In this document: positions 27,865-38,416 of the stretch, piece by piece | How the letters are laid out: every line of letters begins with the position of its first letter | Position numbering within the stretch: position 1 is the first letter of the stretch | Origin: an uncultured Flammeovirgaceae bacterium | GTDB lineage: Bacteria > Bacteroidota > Bacteroidia > Cytophagales > Cyclobacteriaceae | Length of the DNA stretch: 40,033 nucleotides | NCBI GenBank assembly: GCA_913045135.1 | Contig: CAJWQD010000020.1 | Coordinates: 1 to 40,033, forward strand | Direction of reading: 5' to 3' | The notes under the pieces: generated by a model | What the model was told of the DNA's origin: nothing | What the model saw: only the letters and a program-made list of their open reading frames with translations | Database searches by the model: none | Translations under genes and position numbers: made by a program

Positions 27865-28890
27865 TCAAAATAACGTATTCATTTGTGCTGGAGGTATCAT
27901 TCCCAAATGCTTATAAGCCAATTCAGTTGCTTGGCGACCTCGAGTCGTACGCTTTAGGAAGCCTTCCATAATTAAAAAAGGTTCATACACCTCTTCTATG
28001 GTTTCCGCCTCCTCACCGCAAGCCGTTGCTATGGTTGATAAGCCCACAGGTCCTCCTTTAAATTTATTAATAATAGTAGATAAAATACGATTATCCATTT
28101 CGTCTAACCCATGATTATCAACATTTAATGCGGTCAATGCCATCTTAGCAATGGTAAGTGTGATAGATCCGTCTCCTTTTATTTGGGCAAAATCTCGAGT
28201 CCGTCTTAATAAATTATTAGCAATTCTAGGGGTTCCTCGACTTCTTCTTGCTATTTCAAAAGTAGCGTCAGGATGGAATTTACAGTTTAAAATATCACAA
28301 GATCTTCCGACAATCTGGGTCAAGAGCTTAGAATCATAATGTTCCAGCCTTGCATTTATTCCAAAACGCGCTCGCAAGGGTGCAGTCAATAATCCTGAAC
28401 GAGTCGTCGCACCGATAAGTGTAAACGGATTTAGTCCAATTTGTACGGTTCTCGCATTAGGACCGGAATCCAACATAAGATCAATATTATAATCCTCCAT
28501 AGCAGAATATAAATATTCTTCAACTACCGGATTTAATCGATGAATCTCGTCAATAAACAATACATCTCGCTCCTCGAGATTTGTTAGAAGGCCTGCTAAT
28601 TCACCTGGTTTATCTAGTACTGGACCGCTCGTTATTTTAATATTGGAGCCCAACTCATTAGCAATAATATGAGAAAGTGTAGTTTTACCAAGTCCCGGAG
28701 GTCCATGAAGTAACACATGATCGAGCGGTTCCGATCGTTGACTGGCTGCTTGAACAAATATTTTTAAATTATCAACTATCTTTACCTGCCCAGCAAAGTC
28801 ATTGAAACTGAGTGGCCTCAAAGCTTTTTCTATCTCTTTGTCAACAGATGAAAATTCCTCATCATCTGATTTTAAATAATCTTCTCTCAT
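27865..28890 (-). CDS. ruvB: Holliday junction branch migration helicase RuvB
   Basis: AAA+ motor of the RuvAB complex that moves Holliday junctions during recombinational repair. In 341 residues it shows Walker A GPPGLGKT (63-70), Walker B LFIDEIH (111-117), the presensor hairpin region [18 protein letters not shown], and sensor 1 [20 protein letters not shown] with the arginine finger region. The C-terminal winged helix contains ERDG-like [20 protein letters not shown]. The N-terminal [11 protein letters not shown] is typical. The gene is divergent from apbE, with a perfect -7 element just upstream. Confidence 0.97.
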   Translation of the reverse strand: MREDYLKSDDEEFSSVDKEIEKALRPLSFNDFAGQVKIVDNLKIFVQAASQRSEPLDHVLLHGPPGLGKTTLSHIIANELGSNIKITSGPVLDKPGELAGLLTNLEERDVLFIDEIHRLNPVVEEYLYSAMEDYNIDLMLDSGPNARTVQIGLNPFTLIGATTRSGLLTAPLRARFGINARLEHYDSKLLTQIVGRSCDILNCKFHPDATFEIARRSRGTPRIANNLLRRTRDFAQIKGDGSITLTIAKMALTALNVDNHGLDEMDNRILSTIINKFKGGPVGLSTIATACGEEAETIEEVYEPFLIMEGFLKRTTRGRQATELAYKHLGMIPPAQMNTLF

Positions 28891-28907
28891 ATATAATCAA
28901 TAGAAAA

Positions 28908-28915
28908 CAAATATA
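28908..28915 (-). promoter_or_regulatory. Putative -7 element of the ruvB promoter
   Basis: TATATTTG on the minus strand lies 17 bases before the ruvB ATG. The position expected for the -33 TTG (28935-28937) does not match, so only the -7 half is supported. The same 75-base gap must also hold the apbE promoter; a TTG-N21-TAATATTG candidate lies at 28920-28951 on the plus strand. Confidence 0.45.
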
Positions 28916-28965
28916 ACGATTGAATATTCTAATTAGGTCTTACTAATATTGTAAAAAAAATCAAA

Positions 28966-30015
28966 TTGAATATTGACAAACGTAAACAAACTCAAAGAAT
29001 ACTCTTATTCTTTGCAGCAATCATACTACTCATAAAGCTCATAAAAAATGAAAATGATGACTTATTGATGAATGAAATATCAGGATCAACCATGGGTGCC
29101 ATTACCTATAATGTAAAATATAAAACTAAAGAGCCCATTGATTATGAAACCCAGATAGATTCTGTTCTAAAAAAATTCAATCAATCATTTTCTACCTATA
29201 TTCCTGAATCTGAAATTTCAAGATTAAATCAATCCGGTAGTTTAGTCTTCGAAAATCCTTTTTTTTATCCCGTCCTTCTGGCCTGTAAAAAAGTTCATTC
29301 GGCTACCAAAGGAGCTTTTGACCCTACCATTGGTCCCCTTGTCAATGCCTATGGTTTTGGTCCAAATAAAATTTCAAAAATATTTGATCGATACTACATT
29401 GATTCTTTGCTTCAATTCGTAGGTTTCTCAAAAATTAATTTTAATTCTTCATTTATTACCATGCCCAAGGGAGCTTATCTTGATTTAAGTGCCGTAGCTA
29501 AAGGATATGCTGTGGATGTTATCGCTGATTATCTTAAATCCAAAAATATTGAACATGCGATGATAGAAATTGGGGGAGAAGTGAGAACTTTTGGAACTAA
29601 TGACCGAGGTGAAGTTTGGAAAATTGGCATTCAAGACCCATTAATTGAGTCTGAAGATTATCAACCCCCCTTTGCAGCGGTTAGTCTAGAGAATCGATCT
29701 GTCGCCACCTCGGGTAATTATAGGAATTTTTACCGTTTAGGTGATAAAATATATACTCATATCATTGATCCCAGAACGGGTAATATTGGTAAAAAAAGCA
29801 TTCTAAGCGTATCTGTTTTTGCACCCAATTGCATGCTAGCTGATGCTTACGCTACAGCCTTCATGGTGCTAGATATTGAAACTTCGATGGCTATTCTCAA
29901 AGCAGATGACAGCCTAGATGCATTGCTGATATATCAGGGTGAAGCAGGTCCTGAACATATTATAACCGATGGCATTAAATCAGCTACAATTGTAATGAAA
30001 AAAGAAACTCTGTGA
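28966..30015 (+). CDS. apbE: FAD:protein FMN transferase
   Basis: ApbE attaches FMN through a phosphodiester bond to Thr/Ser of target proteins, notably NqrB and NqrC of the sodium-pumping NADH dehydrogenase. The 349 residues begin with a membrane helix (about 11-26) rather than a lipoprotein signal, so the enzyme is probably anchored facing the periplasm. The family motifs are STMGAITYNV, FNQSFSTYIPESEISRLN, AYGFGPNK, DLSAVAKGYAVD, MIEIGGEVRTFG, THIIDPRTG and LADAYATAFMVL, which carries the magnesium-binding Asp. The start is TTG at 28966, needed to include the membrane helix. Its stop overlaps the GTG of the ZIP gene in GTGA, implying coupled translation. Confidence 0.93.
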   Translation: MNIDKRKQTQRILLFFAAIILLIKLIKNENDDLLMNEISGSTMGAITYNVKYKTKEPIDYETQIDSVLKKFNQSFSTYIPESEISRLNQSGSLVFENPFFYPVLLACKKVHSATKGAFDPTIGPLVNAYGFGPNKISKIFDRYYIDSLLQFVGFSKINFNSSFITMPKGAYLDLSAVAKGYAVDVIADYLKSKNIEHAMIEIGGEVRTFGTNDRGEVWKIGIQDPLIESEDYQPPFAAVSLENRSVATSGNYRNFYRLGDKIYTHIIDPRTGNIGKKSILSVSVFAPNCMLADAYATAFMVLDIETSMAILKADDSLDALLIYQGEAGPEHIITDGIKSATIVMKKETL

Positions 30016-30725
30016 TTCTCACAATCATCTTATTAATCATAGGAACTTTTATCGGAGGATGGGCAACAATTCCTTTTAAGTACAAACCACACAATATTTT
30101 CTTGCCTTTAATTTTCGGAGGATCCTATCTATTTTCTATAACCGTCATGCATGTTTTACCTGAGCTCTTTGCCTTATCTTCGAATCCTACCGAAATTGGC
30201 TTGTTCATATTGCTAGGCTTTTTCTTCCAACAATTTTTAGAGTATTTTACTTCGGGTGTGGAACATGGTCATATTCATGAACAAAAATCGATAAGATCAA
30301 AGTATTATGTGCTTATTGCTCTAGTCGTTCATTCTTTAATGGAAGGTGCTTTACTTAATCATGATTCACCATTACATGAACAAAACAGTTCTTATACCTT
30401 GCTGTTTGGTATCATTCTACATAAAGCACCTGCAGCCTTTGCCCTCATGGCAGTCTTTAAGGGAAAATCAAAGTTTTCCCGGCTGCAATGGATGGTATTA
30501 ACTATTTTTAGTCTGGGTTCGCCTATCGGGGCTATAGCCAATAACTATTTGGCTTTATCCGAAGAAGAATTAAGCTTTTTGTTTGCTTTTGTGAGCGGAG
30601 CTTTTTTACATATTTCGACTACTATTTTTGTGGAATCTAGCCCGGGGCACCGATTTAAAATTAATAAAATTGCCATCAGTATCCTAGCTTCCCTAATGGC
30701 TATTTTAACAGAATTGTATTTTTAA
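30012..30725 (+). CDS. ZIP family metal transporter
   Basis: The 237 residues form about seven to eight membrane helices. The ZIP metal-site helices are visible as HSLMEG (107-112, TM4) and HKAPAAF (137-143, TM5), with a short histidine-containing loop (VEHGHIHE, about 83-90) between TM3 and TM4, where ZIP proteins bind metal. The TM5 motif is looser than the usual HExPHE. The substrate is a divalent cation, most often zinc or iron. The start is GTG 30012, overlapping the apbE stop by 4 bases. ApbE needs magnesium, but a functional link beyond coupling of expression is not shown. Confidence 0.82.
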   Translation: MILTIILLIIGTFIGGWATIPFKYKPHNIFLPLIFGGSYLFSITVMHVLPELFALSSNPTEIGLFILLGFFFQQFLEYFTSGVEHGHIHEQKSIRSKYYVLIALVVHSLMEGALLNHDSPLHEQNSSYTLLFGIILHKAPAAFALMAVFKGKSKFSRLQWMVLTIFSLGSPIGAIANNYLALSEEELSFLFAFVSGAFLHISTTIFVESSPGHRFKINKIAISILASLMAILTELYF

Positions 30726-30918
30726 ATTTGGATCCCACTAAATCTGTTTACATCGATCTTTACTGCCACATTCGAAAAAATAGACCTCATCTAAGCTATT
30801 AACAAGCTCAACAATTGTATAAAAAAATCAATCTTCAGTATATCTTTTTTCATGATTTTTTTGTTTACTTAGTAGAAAATGCAATTCTTAAAAAAGTGAT
30901 CCTCTTTTTATTATCATT

Positions 30919-30947
30919 ACCTAATAAATATAGAATATTAGGTTTTT
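30919..30947 (+). terminator. Putative terminator upstream of the acetate cluster
   Basis: ACCTAATA and TATTAGGT form an 8-bp stem with a 9-base loop followed by TTTTT. It lies about 195 bases after the ZIP stop and 50 bases before the DUF4212 start; the stem is AT-rich, so strength is doubtful. Confidence 0.45.
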
Positions 30948-30996
30948 GCGGCTTTTTAAATTGTAACTCAATATATTAGCAACCTATTTAAAGTGG

Positions 30997-31248
30997 ATGA
31001 AAGAATACTGGAAACACAATCTCAAATATTTGGTCTTTTTATTGACAATCTGGTTTATTGTTTCATTTGGGGCCGGCATCATTTTTATAGCTCAGTTAAA
31101 TGAAATAAAAATAGGTGGCTTTAAACTCGGATTTTGGTTTGCACAACAAGGAGCAATTTATACTTTTGTCATCTTAATTATTGTCTACATCAGACTTATG
31201 AACAAATTAGATAAAAAATACGGATTTCATGAAGATGATAATTTTTGA
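30997..31248 (+). CDS. DUF4212 sodium/substrate symporter small subunit
   Basis: The 83-residue protein has two membrane helices (about 9-33 and 46-66). It matches the DUF4212 family, small partners encoded directly before symporters of the VC_2705 type. Typical parts are YWKHNLKYLVFLLTIWFIVS at the start and GFWFAQQGAIYTFVILIIVY in the second helix. The symporter gene begins 12 bases after its stop. Confidence 0.9.
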   Translation: MKEYWKHNLKYLVFLLTIWFIVSFGAGIIFIAQLNEIKIGGFKLGFWFAQQGAIYTFVILIIVYIRLMNKLDKKYGFHEDDNF

Positions 31249-31260
31249 AATAAGTACAAA

Positions 31261-32949
31261 ATGACCATTCAAATCTGGACCTGGATTTTAGTAGGAATTA
31301 CCTTTTCCTTATATATCGGAATTGCCATATGGTCAAAAGCAGGATCCACAAAGGAATTTTATGTAGCAGGAAGTGGCGTATCACCTTTAGCAAATGGATT
31401 GGCTACTGCCGCAGATTGGATGTCTGCAGCTTCGTTTATTTCGATGGCAGGAATTATCTCTTTTGAGGGATATGATGGTTCTGTTTATTTAATGGGCTGG
31501 ACTGGCGGTTATGTTTTATTAGCGTTATTATTAGCCCCATATTTAAGAAAATTTGGAAAATTTACGGTTCCTGATTTTATAGGGGACAGATATTATTCCA
31601 ATACCGCGAGAAGCGTTGCTGTTTTTTGCGCGTTATTGGTCTCGTTCACCTATGTAGCCGGTCAAATGCAAGGCGTTGGTATTGTCTTTTCACGATTTTT
31701 AGAAGTAGATATTACAACTGGTGTGATAATAGGAATGGTGATTGTATTATTCTATGCCGTTTTAGGAGGAATGAAAGGAATTACCTACACTCAAGTAGCG
31801 CAATATTGCGTCTTAATTTTTGCCTTCATGGTGCCTGCTATTTTTATTTCTGTACAGATGACAGGACATTTTATTCCACAATTAGGTTTCGGGAGTACAG
31901 ATGACAATGGTATTTATTTATTAGATAAACTAGACGGTCTACACAAAGATTTAGGCTTTTCAGCTTACACAACGGGGAAAAAATCTATGATAGATGTTTT
32001 CTGTATAACTGCAGCATTAATGGTCGGCACAGCGGGATTACCCCATGTTATTGTACGATTTTTCACAGTAAAAAAAGTATCCGATGCCCGTAAATCAGCA
32101 GGATGGGCATTGCTGTTTATAGCGATATTATATACTACTGCTCCAGCTATTTCCGTATTTTCAAGAACGAATTTAATAGAAACGGTCAGCAATAAAAAGT
32201 ATGTACACATGCCTGATTGGTTTAAAAAATGGGAGACCACTGGCTTAATTACTTTTACTGACAAAAACCAGGACCAAGCGATTCAATATGTAGCTAACAG
32301 AGAATTAAATGAACTCGAAATAAATCGTGACATAATGGTTTTAGCCAATCCAGAAATAGCTGGTCTTCCCAAATGGGTAATTGCTTTGGTAGCAGCTGGG
32401 GGTTTAGCTGCCGCTTTGTCTACCGCAGCAGGGTTATTATTAGTTATCTCTTCCTCTGTTGCCCACGATTTAATAAAAAGGATGATCAATCCGAAGATCT
32501 CGGAAAAGGGAGAATTGATATCTGCAAGAGTCGCTGCTGTGGTAGCTGTTTGTGTCGCAGGTTATTTTGGAATCAATCCACCAGGTTTCGTTGCGGCTGT
32601 GGTCGCTTTGGCTTTTGGGTTGGCAGCTGCTTCTTTCTTCCCTGCGATTATTCTAGGGATTTTTTATAAAAAAATGAATAAGCAAGGAGCTATTTCTGGA
32701 ATGGTTGTCGGAATTCTAATGATGCTCTTTTACATGACCAAATTCAAGTTTGGCTGGTGGCTTGGAGGTAACCAAGAGCATTGGTGGCTTGGTGTATCCC
32801 CTGAAGGATTTGGAAGCATTGCCATGATAGCCAATTTCGTAACTTCAATCATCGTTTCAAAGTTTACTCCTGATCCGCCAAAAGAAGTTCAAAAAATTGT
32901 TGAAAACATCAGAATACCGAGTGGTGCAGGAGCTGCCAATAACCATTAA
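31261..32949 (+). CDS. Sodium:solute symporter, VC_2705/ActP-like (probable acetate uptake)
   Basis: The 562-residue membrane protein of the SSS family has about 13 predicted helices. Conserved pieces are KEFYVAGSGVSPLANGLATAADWMSAASF in the first cytoplasmic turn, FGKFTVPDFIGDRYYS, MKGITYTQVAQYCVL, and GLPHVIVRFFTVKKVSDAR around the sodium site. A stretch of about 60 residues near the middle (from about 310, VSNKKYVHMPDWFKKWETTG) is inserted between helices and is typical of the VC_2705 subgroup. Position between a DUF4212 subunit and acs points to acetate or another short carboxylate as substrate; this is inference from context. Confidence 0.9.
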   Translation: MTIQIWTWILVGITFSLYIGIAIWSKAGSTKEFYVAGSGVSPLANGLATAADWMSAASFISMAGIISFEGYDGSVYLMGWTGGYVLLALLLAPYLRKFGKFTVPDFIGDRYYSNTARSVAVFCALLVSFTYVAGQMQGVGIVFSRFLEVDITTGVIIGMVIVLFYAVLGGMKGITYTQVAQYCVLIFAFMVPAIFISVQMTGHFIPQLGFGSTDDNGIYLLDKLDGLHKDLGFSAYTTGKKSMIDVFCITAALMVGTAGLPHVIVRFFTVKKVSDARKSAGWALLFIAILYTTAPAISVFSRTNLIETVSNKKYVHMPDWFKKWETTGLITFTDKNQDQAIQYVANRELNELEINRDIMVLANPEIAGLPKWVIALVAAGGLAAALSTAAGLLLVISSSVAHDLIKRMINPKISEKGELISARVAAVVAVCVAGYFGINPPGFVAAVVALAFGLAAASFFPAIILGIFYKKMNKQGAISGMVVGILMMLFYMTKFKFGWWLGGNQEHWWLGVSPEGFGSIAMIANFVTSIIVSKFTPDPPKEVQKIVENIRIPSGAGAANNH

Positions 32950-32958
32950 GAAAATACT

Positions 32959-34884
32959 ATGTCATTACAAATAAAAACGATCGAAGATTATCATAAGGCA
33001 TATCAAAAAAGTATTGAAAATCCTTCGGGATTTTGGGATGAAATTGCTGAAAATTTTTATTGGAAAGAAAAATGGGGCCAAACATTAAGTTATGATTGGA
33101 GTGTTCCTGAAACAAAATGGTTTTTAGGAGGTAAATTAAATATTACAGAAAATTGTTTGGATCGTCATTTAGCTTCAAAAGGAGACCAAACTGCCATTAT
33201 TTGGGAGCCAAATGATCCCGAGGATAGAGCACAGCACATTACCTACAGACAGCTCCATAGTAAAGTTTGTGCCTTTGCTAATGTTTTAAAAAACAATGGC
33301 GTGGTTAAAGGTGATCGTGTTTGTATTTACATGCCAATGGTTGCTGAGCTTTCCATAGCAGTGCTAGCATGTGCACGAATTGGCGCTATTCATTCTGTAG
33401 TTTTTGCAGGATTTTCTTCAAGGGCGTTGGCGGCAAGAATAAACGATGCTAAATGTAAGGTCTTATTGACTTCTGATGGAGGATTTAGAGGAGATAAGGT
33501 AACACCATTGAAAGACATTGCCGACGACGCTCTGAAGACTTGCCCTTCCATTAAAAAATCAATTATTTTTCAAAGAACGAAGCAATCCATTGAGTGGACA
33601 CAAGGTAGAGATGTATGGTGGCATGAAGAATTGACAAAAGTCAATGATTCCTGTCCTGCAGAAATGATGGATTCGGAGGATATGTTATTCATATTATATA
33701 CTTCTGGCTCTACTGGACAGCCCAAAGGAATGGTCCACACATGTGGCGGCTACATGGTTTATAGTGCTTACTCTTTTTTAAATGTATTTCAGTATAAACC
33801 CAATGATATTTATTGGTGTACAGCAGATATAGGATGGATCACAGGTCATAGTTACATTGTTTATGGTCCATTAATAACGGGAGCCACCACAGTTATGTTT
33901 GAAGGTGTCCCTAGCTACCCCGACTACGGCAGATTTTGGGAAATCTGTGAGAAACATAAAGTCACGCAGTTTTATACTGCTCCAACTGCAATTAGAGCAT
34001 TAGCAAAACAACCATTGCCTTTTGTTACTAACCACGATCTGAGCTGTCTAAAAGTATTAGGTACCGTAGGGGAGCCTATTAATGAAGAAGCATGGTATTG
34101 GTATAATAATTATATAGGCAAAAATAAATGCCCAATAGTTGATACTTGGTGGCAAACAGAAACAGGTGGAATAATGATCTCCTCTTTTGCCGGTATTACC
34201 AAAGATAAACCCACATTTGCAACCCTTCCCTTACCCGGAATTCAACCTCTTTTATTGAATGGCGACGGAATAGAGATTACTGAAATCGAAGCTGAAGGAA
34301 TTTTAGCAATTAAAAAACCATGGCCCTCCTTGGCTAGAACCATCTATGGTGATAAAAAACGCTACAAAAATGTCTACTTCTCTGCCTATCCTGGCTATTA
34401 TTTTCCTGGAGATGGTGCTCTTAGAGACTCACAAGGTAATTATAGGATCACGGGGAGAGTAGATGATGTAGTCATCGTTTCTGGACATAACCTCGGCACA
34501 GCTCCTATAGAAAATGCAATTAATGAACATGAAGATATCGTTGAAAGCGCAGTAGTAGGATTCCCTCACGATATTAAAGGAAATGCCTTACATGCGTACG
34601 TAATAACCTATGATAGGATCAGCCAAAGCGATAAATTAATTGAGGAAATAAGAAATCTTGTAGCAAAAAACATCGGTGCCATTGCCAAACCTGACAAAAT
34701 TCAATTTGTCAAAGGATTACCCAAAACTCGTTCCGGAAAAATTATGAGGAGAATATTGCGAAAAATAGCCAATGGAGATACTGAAAATCTAGGTGACACT
34801 TCTACACTACTGAACCCTGAAATCGTTGATGATCTTCAAAAGGGATTCGCTAAAGGTCAACAAGAAAAGCGGAAACGGTATTAA
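32959..34884 (+). CDS. acs: Acetyl-CoA synthetase (AMP-forming)
   Basis: Converts acetate, ATP and CoA to acetyl-CoA through acetyl-AMP, the high-affinity route for acetate use. The 641 residues carry the N-terminal WKEKWGQTLSYDW and KWFLGGKLNITENCLDRHL, and the P-loop YTSGSTGQPKGMVHTCGGY. The acetate-pocket DTWWQTETGGIM, the hinge ITGRVDDVVIVSGHNLGTAPIE and the C-terminal KTRSGKIMRR follow; the last contains the lysine that is acetylated to silence the enzyme in other bacteria. It starts 9 bases after the symporter stop, making a three-gene acetate uptake/activation operon that feeds the TCA cycle. The stop converges on that of nrdA 33 bases away. Confidence 0.97.
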   Translation: MSLQIKTIEDYHKAYQKSIENPSGFWDEIAENFYWKEKWGQTLSYDWSVPETKWFLGGKLNITENCLDRHLASKGDQTAIIWEPNDPEDRAQHITYRQLHSKVCAFANVLKNNGVVKGDRVCIYMPMVAELSIAVLACARIGAIHSVVFAGFSSRALAARINDAKCKVLLTSDGGFRGDKVTPLKDIADDALKTCPSIKKSIIFQRTKQSIEWTQGRDVWWHEELTKVNDSCPAEMMDSEDMLFILYTSGSTGQPKGMVHTCGGYMVYSAYSFLNVFQYKPNDIYWCTADIGWITGHSYIVYGPLITGATTVMFEGVPSYPDYGRFWEICEKHKVTQFYTAPTAIRALAKQPLPFVTNHDLSCLKVLGTVGEPINEEAWYWYNNYIGKNKCPIVDTWWQTETGGIMISSFAGITKDKPTFATLPLPGIQPLLLNGDGIEITEIEAEGILAIKKPWPSLARTIYGDKKRYKNVYFSAYPGYYFPGDGALRDSQGNYRITGRVDDVVIVSGHNLGTAPIENAINEHEDIVESAVVGFPHDIKGNALHAYVITYDRISQSDKLIEEIRNLVAKNIGAIAKPDKIQFVKGLPKTRSGKIMRRILRKIANGDTENLGDTSTLLNPEIVDDLQKGFAKGQQEKRKRY

Positions 34885-34917
34885 GAAGTATTCCCACTTT
34901 ATCATATTTTATTGAAA

Positions 34918-37293
34918 TTAACTACCGCACATTTCACACCCCTCTGGATCATCTAAAGAGCATTGTATAGATTGCTGATTTTTGTCAATCTCTTTTACTG
35001 ATACTACTTTAGGCTGTAAATTTTCTTCTTTAGTTACAGTAAATTTAATGGCATCTGTAGCCGCTTTGGTTCGCAGATAGTACATTCCTGTTTTTAGACC
35101 TTTTTTCCAGGCGTAAAAATGCATAGATGTCATCTTCCCGAAATTGGCATTCATCAAATGAATATTCAAACTTTGACTTTGACAAATGTAAGCCCCTCGG
35201 TCTGCAGACATATCAATGATGGTTTTCTGAGAGATCTCCCAAACAGTCTTATAAAGCTTCTTGATATCAGCTGGAATCTCTGCTATATTTTGTATCGAAC
35301 CATTTTCAACTTTGATTTTGTTCATCATATTATCATCCCAAAGTCCCAAACCAATCAAGTCATGCATTAGGTACTTATTCGCTACAATAAACTCACCAGA
35401 CAATACCCTACGGACATACATATTAGATGTAAATGGTTCAAAACACTCATTATTCCCAAGTATTTGTGAAGTAGAGGCTGTGGGCATAGGTGCTACTAAC
35501 AAGGAGTTTCTAACTCCATACTTTTTTACTCTCTGCTTCAGATCATACCAATCCCATCGGCCTGAGTTAGGCGTAACTCCCCACATATCAAATTGGAATA
35601 TTCCTTTGGAGACTGGTGACCCTTTGTATGTTTGATATGGTCCCTCGACCTGCGCAAGCTCCATGGAGGCTTCCATGGCGGCATAGTAGATGGTTTCGAA
35701 AATTTCTCTATTAATACACTGTGCTTGTTCAGATTCAAAAGGAAGCCGCATCATCACGAATGCATCTGCCAAACCTTGTACTCCTAAACCTACAGGTCGG
35801 TGCCTCATATTTGAAGTCTTTGCTTCATCAACTGGATAATAATTAACGTCTATTACTTTATTGAGATTTTTGGTAGCTACTTTGGTAATTTGATAAAGTT
35901 TTTCATGATCAAAAGTTTTATCTTCCCTTACGAACTTAGAAAGAGAAATAGAGGCCAAATTACAAACAGCAACTTCATCTTTAGATGTATACTCGATAAT
36001 CTCAGTACAAAGATTACTCGACTTGATGATACCTAGATTCTTTTGATTAGACTTCCTATTTGCGTGATCTTTATATAAAATGTAAGGGGTACCCGTTTCA
36101 ATTTGAGACTCTAAAATCTCAAACCAAAGATCCTGAGCCTTCACTACCCTTCTTGCTTTTCCCTCTTGTTCATATTTCTCATATAATTTCTCAAACCCCT
36201 CGCCGTAACTATCCTCTAAACCTTTCGCTTCATCTGGACTGAAAAGGGACCATTCTCCATTCTCTTCCACCCTGCGCATAAATAGATCTGAAATCCAAAT
36301 CGCATAAAACAAATCTCTTGCCCTCAACTCCTCTTTCCCATGATTTTTCTTCAACTGAAGAAATTCAAAAATGTCTGCATGCCATGGCTCCAAATAAATA
36401 GCAAAACTCCCTTTTCTTTTCCCTCCTCCTTGATCAACATACCTAGCGGTCATATCAAAATTCCTGAGCATCGGAATAATACCATTCGAAGTTCCGTTCG
36501 TCCCTTTTATATAGGCCCCCGTTGCTCTTACATTATGAATACTCAAGCCAATACCTCCAGCAGATTGTGATATTTTTGCACATTGCTTTAACGTGTCATA
36601 TATTCCATTAATGCTATCATCCTGCATCGTTAACAAAAAACAGGAGGAAAGCTGTGGCTTTGGAGTTCCAGCATTAAATAAAGTAGGTGTAGCGTGCGTA
36701 AACCATTTCTCTGACATTAAATCGTAAGTTTCTATAGCTGCTTCTATATCTTCTCCATGAATGCCTATAGATACTCGCATCAGCATATGTTGAGGACGTT
36801 CCACAATTTTACCATTCAACCGCATTAAATAAGCTCTTTCTAGGGTTTTGTATCCAAAAAAATCGTAATTAAAATCACGGTCATAATCTATTGTCTCATC
36901 TAATTTTTTAGCATTTCTTTTGATTATGCCATACGTCTCTGAAGAGAGCAAAGGTGCATTTTCTCCTGTTTTATCATCCACATATGTATACATATGTTTC
37001 GCCGTATTGGAGAAAGATCCTGAAGTTACTTTGTGTAAATTAGAAATGGCAATTCTTGCAGCTAGTTTGGCAAAGTCTGGGTGCCGCGTAGTCATTGATG
37101 CTGCAATTTCAGCTGCTAAATCATCTAGCTGAACTGTACTAACTCCATCATAAAGGCCATCTATAACTTTTTGGGCTATCTTAACTGGCTCTACAAAATC
37201 TCTATTGAGTCCTTTACATAGCTTCTCAATTCTCGCAGTAATCTTATCAAACTTAACTGATTCTCTTCGGCCGTCTCTCTTTAGTACTAACAT
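34918..37293 (-). CDS. nrdA: Ribonucleoside-diphosphate reductase, class Ia, alpha subunit
   Basis: The large subunit reduces ribonucleoside diphosphates to deoxynucleotides. The 791 residues start with an ATP-cone activity-control domain (about 1-90, [22 protein letters not shown]). The ten-stranded barrel has the redox cysteines in [10 protein letters not shown] and [12 protein letters not shown], and the radical site in [11 protein letters not shown] (Asn, Cys, Glu). The radical-transfer tyrosine pair lies in [10 protein letters not shown], and the C-terminal swinging cysteines end the protein in CEMCGS. The sequence resembles the eukaryotic R1 protein more than E. coli NrdA, as is usual for Bacteroidota. 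It follows nrdB by 27 bases. Confidence 0.97.
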   Translation of the reverse strand: MLVLKRDGRRESVKFDKITARIEKLCKGLNRDFVEPVKIAQKVIDGLYDGVSTVQLDDLAAEIAASMTTRHPDFAKLAARIAISNLHKVTSGSFSNTAKHMYTYVDDKTGENAPLLSSETYGIIKRNAKKLDETIDYDRDFNYDFFGYKTLERAYLMRLNGKIVERPQHMLMRVSIGIHGEDIEAAIETYDLMSEKWFTHATPTLFNAGTPKPQLSSCFLLTMQDDSINGIYDTLKQCAKISQSAGGIGLSIHNVRATGAYIKGTNGTSNGIIPMLRNFDMTARYVDQGGGKRKGSFAIYLEPWHADIFEFLQLKKNHGKEELRARDLFYAIWISDLFMRRVEENGEWSLFSPDEAKGLEDSYGEGFEKLYEKYEQEGKARRVVKAQDLWFEILESQIETGTPYILYKDHANRKSNQKNLGIIKSSNLCTEIIEYTSKDEVAVCNLASISLSKFVREDKTFDHEKLYQITKVATKNLNKVIDVNYYPVDEAKTSNMRHRPVGLGVQGLADAFVMMRLPFESEQAQCINREIFETIYYAAMEASMELAQVEGPYQTYKGSPVSKGIFQFDMWGVTPNSGRWDWYDLKQRVKKYGVRNSLLVAPMPTASTSQILGNNECFEPFTSNMYVRRVLSGEFIVANKYLMHDLIGLGLWDDNMMNKIKVENGSIQNIAEIPADIKKLYKTVWEISQKTIIDMSADRGAYICQSQSLNIHLMNANFGKMTSMHFYAWKKGLKTGMYYLRTKAATDAIKFTVTKEENLQPKVVSVKEIDKNQQSIQCSLDDPEGCEMCGS

Positions 37294-37320
37294 GGTTAAT
37301 TTCTTAATATCATATTTCTA

Positions 37321-38316
37321 TTAAAAGTCATGGTCAAGACTGAATTTATCATTATCATTTTCAGAATTTAAAACCCCTGCTTTTTGATATTCCCCAACTC
37401 TTTTTTCAAAAAAATTCGTTTTCCCCTGAAGAGAAATCATATCCATGAAATCAAACGGGTTCGTTGAAAGGTATATTTTGGAGCAATTCAACTCCGTTAA
37501 AAGCCGATCTGCAACAAATTCTATATATTGACACATCAACTCAGCATTCATCCCGATTAATCTGACCGGCAGCGCATCTGTTACGAATTCCTTTTCAATG
37601 GTTACGGCGTCTGCAATAATGGTTTGAATGGCCTCTTCAGTCAGTTTATTATTTAGGTGATTGTTATATAGCAAACAAGCGAAATCACAATGTAGTCCTT
37701 CGTCTCTGGAGATGAGCTCATTTGAAAAGGTTAAACCAGGCATCAAACCCCTTTTTTTCAACCAAAATATTGAGCAAAAACTTCCTGAAAAAAAGATACC
37801 TTCAACGGCAGCAAAGGCAACCAATCTCTCCGCAAAATTGCCCTTATCAATCCATCTCAGTGCCCAATCCCCCTTTTTCTTTACACAGTCCATAGTATCT
37901 AATGCGTTGAAAAGTCCATCTTTTTCTTTGACATCTTTAACATATGTATCTATAAGTAATGAATAAGTTTCTGAATGAATATTCTCAATAGCAATCTGAA
38001 ACCCATAAAAGAATTTTGCTTCGGTGTATTGTACTTCTGAAACAAAATTTTCCGCTAAGTTTTCATTAACAATGCCGTCACTTGCAGCAAAAAAAGCCAA
38101 AACATGCTTGATGAAATGCCGTTCATCTTTAGTCAGAGTGGCCCAATCTTTTAGGTCTTGCCCCAAATCTATCTCTTCGGCCGTCCAAAAGCTTGCCTCT
38201 GCCTTTTTGTAATAACTCCAAATATCGTCATGCTCAATAGGGAAAAGCACAAATCTATTACTGTTCTCTTTTAAAATGGGTTCATTTTTTAATTCTAATT
38301 CTTCTAAATTACTCAT
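37321..38316 (-). CDS. nrdB: Ribonucleoside-diphosphate reductase, class Ia, beta subunit
   Basis: The small subunit holds the di-iron/tyrosyl radical cofactor. Its 331 residues closely follow the eukaryotic R2 pattern: [21 protein letters not shown] (with the first iron-ligand Asp in EEIDL), [14 protein letters not shown] and [15 protein letters not shown]. The last contains ligands Glu and His and the radical tyrosine. [19 protein letters not shown] and [22 protein letters not shown] follow. The radical tyrosine is present, so this is a standard tyrosyl-radical enzyme. It is the first gene of nrdB-nrdA; the 440-base gap upstream holds DnaA boxes and repeated 11-mers that may control it. Confidence 0.97.
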   Translation of the reverse strand: MSNLEELELKNEPILKENSNRFVLFPIEHDDIWSYYKKAEASFWTAEEIDLGQDLKDWATLTKDERHFIKHVLAFFAASDGIVNENLAENFVSEVQYTEAKFFYGFQIAIENIHSETYSLLIDTYVKDVKEKDGLFNALDTMDCVKKKGDWALRWIDKGNFAERLVAFAAVEGIFFSGSFCSIFWLKKRGLMPGLTFSNELISRDEGLHCDFACLLYNNHLNNKLTEEAIQTIIADAVTIEKEFVTDALPVRLIGMNAELMCQYIEFVADRLLTELNCSKIYLSTNPFDFMDMISLQGKTNFFEKRVGEYQKAGVLNSENDNDKFSLDHDF

Positions 38317-38416
38317 TGTTTATTATTTTCAATTTATTATGACGGCAATATTATGCCAATTACCCTAGCTTATATTGCAGAGTGGTGACGTTAAATTTAC
38401 GAACTATTTAAAATTT

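Noticed and set aside
35261-35635. 124-codon plus-strand frame inside nrdA
   Set aside because: Shadow of nrdA with no recognisable features.
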